From: Siderastrea radians
Lineage: Eukaryota; Cnidaria; Anthozoa; Scleractinia; Rhizangiidae
Reading direction: 5' to 3'
NCBI GenBank assembly: GCA_964017195.1
Contig: OZ024887.1
Coordinates: forward strand, 59,473,311-59,537,310
Length of the DNA stretch: 64,000 nucleotides
The position numbers were made by a program, and so were the translations under genes. Each line of letters starts with the position of its first letter. Within the stretch, counting starts at the first letter, position 1. Under the pieces are notes generated by a model. That model made no database searches and was not told the DNA's origin. It worked only from the letters and a program-made list of their open reading frames with translations. Below, piece by piece: positions 10,931 to 19,969 of the stretch.

Positions 10931-12950
10931 AAGCAAACTGGTCTAAAAGTCTACACAGTAGACTGTGTCATGAAAAAGGAATTTTAAAAAAATTACCTAG
11001 TAAGGCAAGTGTGCCAAACGTAGTGGTTTCTGCATTAAAAGCATATATAGGTCGAAATAAGGCTAACCACCACTCTCCCTTTCCCATCCATAACCCCCTC
11101 CCCCCCAAAAAAAAATGAAAAAATGAAAAATAAATAAATTGGTACTCACATATACAACAGGGCTGAAGGAAGCACTTTGATTAGAATAATGTATCCTAAA
11201 AACCTAGTACAAACGTAAATAAATAAATGAATAAATAAATTAAAAAAACAAATATTAAGTGAATCAAATAAACACTTAGGTGAAGGTACTGCAATGAGTA
11301 CCTTGCTGTGCAACCTCAGATAATGTTTTAGTGAAAATAAACCAATTACGTACACCTCCATAAAAAGGAGACACCAAGTCTTAATAGGGTTTCCCAACTA
11401 GGGATGTAAAGACTTACAAGACTGTATGGTCCCATTTTAATTAGTAACAACAAGGGGACTTGTGTTTGGCTTTCAGCTAAAAACCACTGAAATATCAACC
11501 AAAACTCCACTTATGCTTCAGCGACTTCATGGGTGTTCCTCCATTAAAGATTGTAGCCACTGAAATGAAATGTCTCACTTCCCCTCTATTTAATCCATTA
11601 TTCTATTTCTAATGATCATGTCCCCTTGAAGGACAAAGGTGAAGTATGTTTAATGCTACATGTAACGGTACTGCTTATGTAAGCCCCTTTCCCAGATGTA
11701 CAGCATAAGCCCAACCAAAAAATCCTTACGAAGCTGTATAACCCAAGGGCTTATAACTAGCATTTTGTGATATTTTTCTTGGGGGTGGGGAGGGGTTACT
11801 CTAACCTCTTCTCCAGAGACTCTCTCCTTCCCACTCCGGGGACAGGAAGAAGAGAGACACAGGAAGGAGATTGGGGCTACTCCCTTCAAGGATGGTTTCT
11901 GTCCCAAGGGGAGGGGAGGATTAGCTCCCATACGTAACCCATATAAGAGAGTTTTGGTCTAAAACAGGGGATCATGATCAATTACTGGGACCTGAGAAGT
12001 TGTGTGAAAAATTTAGACGAAAATGGGTTTGAAAAACTCAGAAATAAATGAAATTCAATCATGGCAGCTTTATTGATGGTCAGATGGTTTTCCATTGAAA
12101 ACAATATGGCATTATATTTCTGATCGATTACTGGAAGATGGCTAGCCTGGGATACGGTAGGGTGTTGGCATCTAGTTTTGGTTCAAAACAGAGCTGAAGG
12201 TGGTCTGGTATAGGGTAAGGGTTTAGAAGTCCCAGCGCCCCCCCCCCCCCCCCAAGAATTTTCTAAGCACCACTGAGAGTAAAAATCAGATGGTTTGGTT
12301 TAAGACAGGAATAGTTTTTGTTTTTTTTAATTACAAACCTTCATTGGAAGAGCTTCAATCATAGTCCTTGGAGGATCGCTCCACTACCCTGTTTCCTTGC
12401 TGTCCCCACAACCGGGGCCTCACTCAGTTGTCACGCAATTTTTTGCGTGACATCCTACCACAAAAGCCTACTTGCATGCACTAAAAGTTCACAAATCGCA
12501 TGTGCTTCGACATCACTCTGGAAAAGAAACATCTCTCGTGATTTCTTTGTAAGACTAGGGACTTCTGGACAGGAATATGCACGATTTGATCATGACGGTT
12601 TCTGTATTTGACTTCCTCGTGTCTTATTCCCCGATTTACCTTGAACGTTTATAGCGGTTTCATACCTGAAATAAAAATAATAAAGTGGATTTTGTAAGGT
12701 AAATTTATTTCCTAGTTCCTAATATAAAATGAAGTAAGATGAACAAGAATTGATGAACAACACCCTCAAAAATTGAAACAAACAAGCACGCATATACCAA
12801 AGTTACTCTTGCAGAGAAGTCAGTCGAGAAGTAGGGCTTGGAAGTCACACAACAAAGTTCGGTCAGCGGCTTATTCTGAAAATTGCTTGACTTCGTCCCA
12901 GTCCTTCGTCTCCGGATCATTCCCACGTGCGCTGTGCTCTTGCAAACAAC
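10931..12950. other. Intergenic stretch upstream of NHP2
   Basis: I see A-rich and (TAAA)n simple repeats at about 11107-11260 and a poly-C run at about 12238-12253, but no gene. A motif 'tatttttatttcag' on the minus strand near 12675 resembles a splice acceptor but leads into no recognisable exon. The last few hundred bases presumably contain the NHP2 promoter. I identify no specific element. Confidence 0.45.
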
Positions 12951-15900
12951 ATGGCGAAGTCGAAGGACAAAAAGAGAGAGAGCGAAGGTGGAGAAGGAGA
13001 CGAATCAAAGACGGAGGAACCTACCTTAGACTACGAAGAACTTGTAAAAAGAGTCTGTGCAATTGCCAAACCGCTTGCTGGGCGAAAACTCACGAAACGG
13101 TTGTACAAAACCGTGAAAAAAGGTTAGCGTCAAATGCAGTGTGAGCAGCTGTGATTTTGAGCAACATCTCTAGATCTGAAAGCTGGTCATTATTCTTTTT
13201 GCGATCCACTGATGATCATAATCCGTGCCTACAATGTTAGAAAATTAGACTTTCCGTAAGCTGCGAACCTGTGTGATATTTTCCTTTGTTTTTGGTAATC
13301 TGAAGCTCAATTAAGCTTTAATACTTCTAGTTTTTGTTTGTAAACACTTCATTGCACTGATCGATCAGTCTGGTTGTCAGCCTACTTGATTTGCTCTGCT
13401 ACGATCTTGCTCGGTTAATTGATTTACATCAAACCAGCTTTTTTTCATTACCCCTTCAATCTACAACCAAACAAGTCGGGATAACAATATTATGAAACAG
13501 TTTCTGGTGGGCCTATAAACAGTTCAGACATTTTATGGTTTTATCTAAATCTAAATCTTATACTGTGCAAATCTCTCTCATGGAATATATGTGCACAGGG
13601 AACAGTCAGTGGTTAGTCAGTCATAGTAATGGCTTTTACTGATTAAATCGTTAATGTTTTGGTCTCGCATGAGGGTGGACTTAAAGCAGTCAACAGAAGA
13701 AGTGTTCCGAATATGAGGGGGCAGATGATTCCACTCTGGGACAGTGTGTGGAAAGAATGAAGCTCTGTGGCAGCTCTTGAGCACTAAGATATTCCTGTAG
13801 TGTTGACCTTGGGATTGTCTAGTAGCACGCCCACTCCTGACCAGGATCTGACTTTCAACGTCCACAAGGCCGTGGGCAGTCTTGTACATCAGGGATAGGC
13901 GGCTGACAGCTGCGCGCTTCGAGGCTCTGCCATCTGAGATCGCATATCATTTGCATGACACTGGATTCTCTTTTGTAGTCGCCTTTTACAAAACGTGCAG
14001 CTCTACGCTGCACTCTCTCTAGGGTTGCTACATCTCCTTTTTCGTAGGGATCCCACATAGAGCTGCAGTACTCCATTTGAGGTCTTACGAGTGTTCTGTA
14101 CGCGATCTCTTTAACCTTAGGGGTGCAGTGCTTGAGGTGTCTTCGAAGAAGCCCAAGAGTCTTGTTGGCTTTTGTTGCAATTGTGTTGATATGGACACTC
14201 CAGTCAAGACTGCTAGTAATCTCCACACCTAGGTATTTTTGAGCAGGTGTGGACTCTAGGGGCACATCCATCATGTTGTTTGTCATTAACCACGGGTTCT
14301 TCTTGTGTGACATATGAAGAACAAAGCATTTAGATTTATTGAAGGACATTTGCCATGTACTTTCCCAACCACAAAGCGAAGAAATGTCCCTTTGTAGTTT
14401 TGCGCAGTCATCCGCATTCCTGATCACTCTATACAAAAGACAATCATCTGCAAATATCGGTGTTATTTAATTTAGTCATTTGTTTTTAGCTAAATCATAC
14501 ACGGTAGCTCTTCTGTTTTACAAGTGAGATGTTATGTTTAATTCATCCAGTGAATGCAGAAAGAAATGGGAGATCACAAGACTACACAAGCACTAAATTA
14601 AATATAGCATACATGCAGATGTCTCCTAGTTCCTTTGCAAGGAAATAAAATGTGGGAGACGTCTGCATGCAGGCTAGCACTAATAGCAAGCTGTTTATGT
14701 TCCACTTATTTAGCTCTCAATATCAAACTTAAAAGAATCAAAAAGCCAGTAAGAAAATTTACTTAAAAACACACACTGGGAAACCAAATTAAGTATGTTA
14801 CTCAATGTATGGGTACTCATAGCTTAGTTGGTAGAGCACTGCAGCATGAACACAGAGGCCATGGGTTCGAATCCTTTTGAAGCCCCGAAATCTTTTTTTC
14901 AGGCTTAATTCGCAATTGCTTAAAATTGGCATTACAACTGATGGTCACATCTTCAGTTCATTTGTATTTCCGCAGTTCACATCATCTTCATTCTATGTGG
15001 ATTATATTATATGCTTCAGTTCCTTGCACTGCATTGACACTGATGCCTCCCCCATTAGCAGTAGTTAATTTTCTGTAGAAGTTTGCTTATTGCAATAAGA
15101 ATTAAGAATAACAATAATTTAATAAGTTATATTCTTTTGTACAATTTACATGGCCTTATGATCAATTGACGGACTGTTTGTGGTGATGTTGAGGTGGGTC
15201 TGGTGAGTGACTCTGATGATGACGTCTGCTCAGGTTGTCAAAACGTCAGTCAATGTCACCGCAAACAGTCCTTCTCAGGACTATACTCACTGGACAATCA
15301 TACTTTACCAACTTATAATATGACGGCTCAGTGGATTCAAAGCATTCACAGTGTTACACTGAACAGATCAAAATATACCTACCAGTGCCACTTTCACCAA
15401 ACTATATGACATTACTGGATGATGTTATATTTAAATGTCACTCAGAATTCAGATGTCTCTCTGACCTGCACCCATAGGGAGTTTGGGCAAAAAATTGAGA
15501 CCAGACAGACTGACTGACAGACTGGTGTAATCATACAGTTCCTTGTCCATTATTCCTTCTGTCTCTTATTAGTTCATTTACCCTGATGAAATACTTTATT
15601 GGACAAGTATTTCCCTTCCTTTCATAAACTCCCATCATAAACATTAAGTAATCAAATCATTTATTAAGCTTAGTCCCCAGGCATTGTCTTCCATTTTGTT
15701 GATGGGTTTTAAGTGTGCATAAGGACCTGGGAACTAGTTGCCAATTAGATGCTGACACCAAGTTCCCATCAAAATGTGTCGGGGGGATTACCCAGCTGCT
15801 AGCAGAGGTTTCTTGGATGCCCTGTGTTCCAGCAGGGGAATAAGTAACCTTTGGGAAAAACCATCCAATTCTTTGATCTGCTGCTGTCCAGAATTTTGGA

Positions 15901-18900
15901 CGAATTAATTAAAAATTTTAACTATCTTTCAATCAGGTTTGAGGCTAATGCATGCCGTGAATGTTGTCAAAAAGTGTGCGCGCTGTGATACTCTGTCAGA
16001 CTTGTTGTACTCGACAGATTCGCATTTTTTTACAATTTTTTTTCCACTTCTTCCAGCTCAGAAAATCAGCAGAAAGACAATGCAGCAATTGTTAAAGCTT
16101 TGTTTTACTCACATTTATTTGGTGCGAGAAACATTTTCCTGGAGTTTTGAGAGTGAGAGTGCATGCAAAATATGCAAGAAACAGAAGTGACTATACGTGT
16201 GACGAATGTTGTGCATGCACAACAGGAAATTGGATGGTTTTGCCCAGAGGTTACTTATTTGCTTGCCAGAACTTTGGGTGACCAAGAAACCTCTGCTTGC
16301 AGGGTACAGTTGGGTGGGATTGCTTTGGTGCTAGGCTTGATAATGTCATTTCTGGAAAGAAACTATATTAGGTATTTTAAAATGGTGTAAAAATTGTGAA
16401 TTATGTTTTGTAGCTTCTAAAGCCAAGAGCTTAAGAAGAGGAGTTAAAGAAGTTGCTAAAGCTCTACGGAAAGGAGAGAAGGGGTAAGATTTGTTCTTTT
16501 TTTTCAACCTTTACTCATGAAGTTTTAGGGTGCATTCCTTTGGAATGATCCAGATCGGGATCAATGATCGATCCAAGATCACTCAGATCATAGTGCATCA
16601 AAGGAACTGAAGGATCCTTGTCCAGAGTGGATTCATCGGTTCCTTTGATGCACCATGATCCGATTGATCTTTGATTACTGATCCTGATCCGGATTATCCC
16701 AAAGGAACACACCCTGATACAGTTAATCCTTTGATAAGTGGACAATAGTGGGACCATGTTTGATTACCACCTTTAAGAGAGGTGTTCTCTTCTAGGAGGT
16801 CATATTTAGTATGTGATGCATGTGGTTGATGGTTCCATTTATGAGCAATAACTATCCATGGATGGGCTGGAGTGCAATAGTGTTAGCACTAGTGATCCTT
16901 CACATTTCACTCAGTTCATGAGTTTAAAACAGGCCTTTTACAATACTGTATTGCTTGGTGAAGATCTAAATTTTAAAGTTTTATTTCATCAACTAAACTA
17001 ATGTAAATCACATGCATTTCTAAGGAACCAAAATAAACAGACCATTAAAAGTACACTTCATATTATGCAGTTATGAGAAAAAGAAAATGTAGAGCTTACT
17101 ACTTATATAGATCAGATGTCAGATGACTGTCGTTTAAACATTTCTTCCTTCTAGGTTTGTGGTTATCGCTGGTGATATCTCCCCCATTGATGTCATATCT
17201 CATATCCCAGTAGCGTGTGAAGACAACAAAGTTCCGTATGCCTATGTGCCATCCAAATTTGTAAGTTATTTCGGAATATTGCAAGGAACTAGATGTTTGT
17301 CACGTATAAAGTGAGAAACAAAACTTTTTTATGTTAATTCTAAGTGTCAAGTAATCTACATATACAGTGCACATTCAAACCAACCTCTTTTTCATTTACA
17401 GAAAAGCACATTGGTTAGTGCATTGGCAAAAATGCACCGATACGTTAAATGTTTTACTTATTTCTGAACGGTACTATACAGTAGGGCTAAAAATTAAATT
17501 CAGTGCTTGGTCGCCACTCGGGCCAGTATCCCTGAATTCTTAGTGGCCCTGGCCAAAATTAAAGTGGTCCTCTCTACTAACACAAAAAATTTTCAAACCA
17601 TTTTTGCTCGAATAAACACCTCAAGGCTGTTTGGGACCATGTTTTTTAGTAGGGTGTTCGACTGAAACGCCAAAAGAAATTTGCTCGATCTTAACTTTGT
17701 GTTCAAGGCTCACATTTGCCAATGTACTGTCGAGAAATTGGTAAAATTGTTATAATAATAAAACCTTTGTTCGGTCCGTGTTGGGAATCATTCGTCTTGT
17801 TCTTGCTCGCTCTTTTCTTCACCTATATGTTCTGACTTGGTCCTTAAACTCTCAAAGAAAAACTGGACCATTATTTTCCTAATACGGACAAACGATCTTG
17901 TCAACATCTATAAACCACAGCATCACGATTCTCAGTTTCTTTCGATTCCTTTTGAATTCAGGGGAATATCGAGCAGTGTTGAATGATTTTGCCGATATTC
18001 ATGTTTGAAAACCGGTCAGTACAAAATGCAAACTGCAGACTAGGTAGAAAATGCAGACTGGATACAAACTGCAGACTGAGTACAAAATGCAGACTAAGAC
18101 CAGAACGGTATATTACACTATAAACGATATAATTTCAATCAAAGAAAGAAAAAGCTCGGTCAATTGACTAGCCACCGATCAGATGCGAGATGAAAACACG
18201 GGAAAGTAAACAAATGGTCAATCACGAAGCCACAGTTCACTTTTCCTTGCAAAAAAATTATTATATCGTCCAGATAGTTTAATATACCGTTTTGGTCTTA
18301 GTCTGCATTTTGTACTCAGTCTGCAGTCTGCAATTTGTACCCAGTCTGCATTTTGTACCTACTCTGCAGTCTGCAGTCTGCATTTTGTACTGACCGGTTT
18401 GAAAACGTACCACATTGAACTCTGGGTAAGTCTGGATAATCAAAATGGCGTCTACATATCGAAGCGATCTAAAAACTCGATCTCGAACGGCTTTAAATTT
18501 TGCACTTTAGAGCTAAACTTTTACTACAATTGATGAACTTAGAGTTGAGGAAAGAAAGGAAAGATTAGAACGGTACTCCAAGGAAAGAACATTTTATTTT
18601 ATTGTTATTGTTATTCTTTTCGTACTTCTCAAATCGTAGTCGCCCTTCGGGAGATCAAACCTCAACTTCTATTGGCCCTCGACACTTTTTAATCGCCACT
18701 GGCGACCGTGCGACCGCCAAGTTTTAACCCTGATACAGTACGTGATTGTGGGAGAATATATATTGTACCAGTAATGAAATATCCCAATAATGAAATTATT
18801 TTCATTGCTGAGGAACAAAAAAAGTGTGGGTCACTCTTGATGATCAAGTCCCGTCGTGTAAGTCTCGTTGATTGCTTTGATCACTTTTTAACTCATTCAG

Positions 18901-19002
18901 AGACTTTTAAAACTCCTGACTGAAGTGAAGCACCATTGCTTTTCAATACTCGGCTGCATTTTAGCATAGTTTTTCCTTAAATTATTATTATTATTATTAT
19001 TA

Positions 19003-19039
<37 letters not shown>

Positions 19040-19753
19040 GAAATTGTGAATGTATGAAACTCATATATTTGAACTGCGGAATGAAGAAATAAATGTAAAG
19101 AAGATCCTCGCAGTTATTAACGCAACTTATGCAGTTGCGAAAAGAAAGCATCTTAATCTTTCCCGGGTATATTACGAACCAATTTAATGACCAGCTCCCA
19201 GTTGGCTTGTTAGCTCAATAGCCCTTTTCACAGTTACCTTGTGTCATTTGCATTACAATGTTTTTGAACATGGATGTGAGGCAATTTCGGGCAATTTTGC
19301 TCTTTTAGCCCGAAATTGCCTCACATCCACGTTCAAAAACATTGTAATGCAAATGAGAAAAGTTAACTGTGAAAAGGGCTATTGGTTAGAGCGCTGCACC
19401 GGTATCGCAGAGGTCAGGGTTCGAGTCCCGGCAAGCCTGATTTTTTCAGGCTTTCTTTTCGCAACTGCATAAGTTGCGTTAATAACTGCGAGGATCTTCT
19501 TTACATTTATTTCTTCATTCCGCAGTTCAAATATATGAGTTTCATATATTCACAATTTCATCTTCATCTTTCCCAGGTATATTACGAACCAATTTAATGA
19601 CCAGCTCCCAGTTGGCTTGTTAGCTCAATTGGTTAGAGCGCTGCACCGGTATCGCAGAGGTCAGGGTTCGAGTCCCGGCAAGCCTGATTTTTTCAGGCTT
19701 TCTTTTCGCAACTGCATAAGTTTCGTTAATAACTGCGAGGATCTTCTTTACAT

Positions 19754-19803
<50 letters not shown>

Positions 19804-19962
19804 GCAATACTAACATTTAAATTTGCACAATTATAGGACCTTGGTGCTGCCAGTCAAACCAAGCGACCCACAAGTATAGTAATGGTCAAGTCCCATGAAG
19901 ATTTCAAGGAAAACTATGGAGAGTGTTTATCAGAAGTGAAAAGCCTACCTCTTCCTTTATGA
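12951..19962 (+). CDS. NHP2: H/ACA ribonucleoprotein subunit 2 (NHP2)
   Basis: There are four coding exons: 12951-13122, 16414-16483, 17155-17260 and 19837-19962. All have GT-AG boundaries and consistent phase, giving 157 residues (human NHP2 has 153). NHP2 is a core protein of box H/ACA snoRNPs and of telomerase. It belongs to the L7Ae/L30e family and binds H/ACA RNA together with dyskerin and NOP10 in the nucleolus and Cajal bodies. The sequence shows KRLYKTVKKA, RRGVKEVAKALRKGEKG, FVVIAGDISPIDVISHIPV, YVPSKFDLGAASQTKRPT and the typical C-terminal end VKSLPLPL. The start at 12951 (AACATGGCG) is preferred over an in-frame ATG 24 bases upstream because it fits the Kozak context and known N-termini. 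The charged N-terminal tail (residues 1-25) is lineage-variable. Introns 1-3 are rich in transposons. Confidence 0.96.
13545..14470 (-). pseudogene. 5'-truncated LINE reverse-transcriptase 3' end
   Basis: Read on the minus strand, 14436-13855 encodes the C-terminal part of a non-LTR retrotransposon polyprotein: FNKSKCFVLHMSHKK, AQKYLGVEITSSLDWS, RTLVRPQMEYCSSMWDPY, LERVQRRAARFV. The frame then shifts into 13889-13617 (VPEWNHLPPHIRNTSSVDCFKSTL), the familiar end of jockey/CR1/L2-like elements. The downstream tail near 13545-13560 has a 'gattta' repeat (minus strand), as expected of a LINE 3' end. The frameshift near 13870 and the missing 5' end make it non-functional. It lies in NHP2 intron 1 in antisense orientation. 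Confidence 0.85.
14607..14683. repeat. Short inverted repeat
   Basis: GCATACATGCAGATGTCTCC on the left is mirrored by GGGAGACGTCTGCATGCAGGC on the right around a 35-base loop. It is a small foldback sequence in NHP2 intron 1. Confidence 0.6.
14810..15020 (+). mobile_element. tRNA-derived SINE copy
   Basis: The head at 14810-14885 has a D-arm/A-box (TAGCTTAGTTGGTAGAGCA) and a T-arm/B-box (GGGTTCGAATCC). The body that follows (tttttttcaggctt, ttcgcaattgc, tccgcagttca) is clearly related to the SINE bodies at 19440-19560 and 19685-19755. It is a diverged member of the same SINE family, inserted in NHP2 intron 1. Confidence 0.7.
15140..15480 (+). repeat. Dispersed retroelement-type repeat with hammerhead-like core
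   Basis: The segment 'ctgatgatgacgtctgctca', 'ggttgtcaaaacgtcagtca' and 'cagtccttctcaggacta' belongs to a block that I recognise as very frequent in anthozoan genomes. Its 5' part has a hammerhead-ribozyme-like arrangement (see findings). No open frame of note is present. It lies in NHP2 intron 1. Confidence 0.5.
15790..16305. repeat. Long inverted repeat, ~75-base arms
   Basis: The left arm (gcagaggtttcttgg, aataagtaacctttggg, aaaaccatccaatt) is repeated in reverse complement at about 16225-16305 (aattggatggttttgccc, agaggttacttattt, ccaagaaacctctgc). About 350 bases separate the arms. It is probably the two ends of a decayed TIR element, in NHP2 intron 1. Confidence 0.65.
16527..16715. mobile_element. 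GATC-dense foldback MITE
   Basis: The ends AGGGTGCATTCCTTTGG and CCAAAGGAACACACCCT are inverted copies, and the arms continue inward through repeated GATC-containing words to TGCATCAAAGGAAC / GTTCCTTTGATGCA. The element is 189 bp long, non-coding and in NHP2 intron 2. The terminal sequence resembles hAT-type MITEs, but I could not confirm an 8-bp target duplication. Confidence 0.75.
17484..18732. mobile_element. hAT-like non-autonomous transposon
   Basis: The 8-bp direct repeat ATACAGTA occurs immediately left (17476-17483) and right (18733-18740). The ends are inverted and similar: left GGGCTAAAAATTAA...GGTCGCCACTCG, right (reverse complement) CAGGGTTAAAACTTGG...GGTCGCCAGTGG. The 8-bp duplication and CAGGG-type end point to the hAT superfamily. 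The left terminus appears to lack the outer CA. No transposase frame is present. It lies in NHP2 intron 3 and is itself interrupted by the 386-bp element at 18012. Confidence 0.75.
18012..18397. mobile_element. Nested foldback element with 8-bp target duplication
   Basis: The element runs from CCGGTCAGTACAAAATGCA to its inverted copy TGCATTTTGTACTGACCGG and is flanked by TTTGAAAA on both sides (18004-18011 and 18398-18405). Both arms contain tandem variants of GTACAAAATGCAGACT, and the interior arms (gaacggtatatta, cgatataat) also pair. It is 386 bp long and non-coding, and it inserted into the hAT-like element around it. Confidence 0.85.
18977..19039. repeat. (TTA)n microsatellite
   Basis: About 20 ATT/TTA trinucleotides with one TTG interruption lie next to the tail of the inverted SINE copy. 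They probably originate from its 3' tail. Confidence 0.95.
19220..19380. mobile_element. Foldback element inserted in a SINE tRNA head
   Basis: AGCCCTTTTCACAGTTA on the left and TAACTGTGAAAAGGGCT on the right are the ends of a near-perfect 161-bp palindrome (inner arms tgcattacaatgttttt / aaaaacattgtaatgca, gtgaggcaatttcggg / cccgaaattgcctcac). It breaks the SINE sequence GCTCAATTGGTT between the A-box halves and leaves AT on both sides. The intact sequence at 19623-19634 shows the empty site. Confidence 0.85.
19614..19684 (+). repeat. tRNA-Thr-like SINE head
   Basis: The 71 bases fold as a cloverleaf: acceptor GGCTTGT/GCAAGCC, D arm GCTC/GAGC, anticodon loop CCGGTAT (GGT in the anticodon position), T arm with GGTTCGAGTCC. 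A GGT anticodon with C at position 33, a mismatched anticodon stem and the SINE body attached downstream argue for a tRNA-derived SINE rather than a functional tRNA gene. Confidence 0.65.
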
Positions 19963-19969
19963 ACTTCCC

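Larger units (their letters stand above)
19040..19760. mobile_element. SINE cluster (one inverted, two direct copies)
   Basis: The tail region at 19040-19148 is the reverse complement of the SINE body (gaaattgtgaatgta, aactgcggaatgaag, ttatgcagttgcgaaaag). Two direct copies follow: the first has its head split across 19206-19218 and 19381-19435, and the second starts at 19614. Both share the upstream 'ggtatattacgaaccaattt' and the head GGCTTGTTAGCTCAATTGGTTAGAGCG. Loss of the second copy's distal tail into (TTA)n ends the cluster at about 19755. It lies in NHP2 intron 3. Confidence 0.75.

Noticed and set aside
12705..12926. Minus-strand frame upstream of NHP2 as a divergent gene
   Set aside because: No recognisable domain, no splice support and hydrophobic low-information content. 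It probably overlaps the NHP2 promoter.
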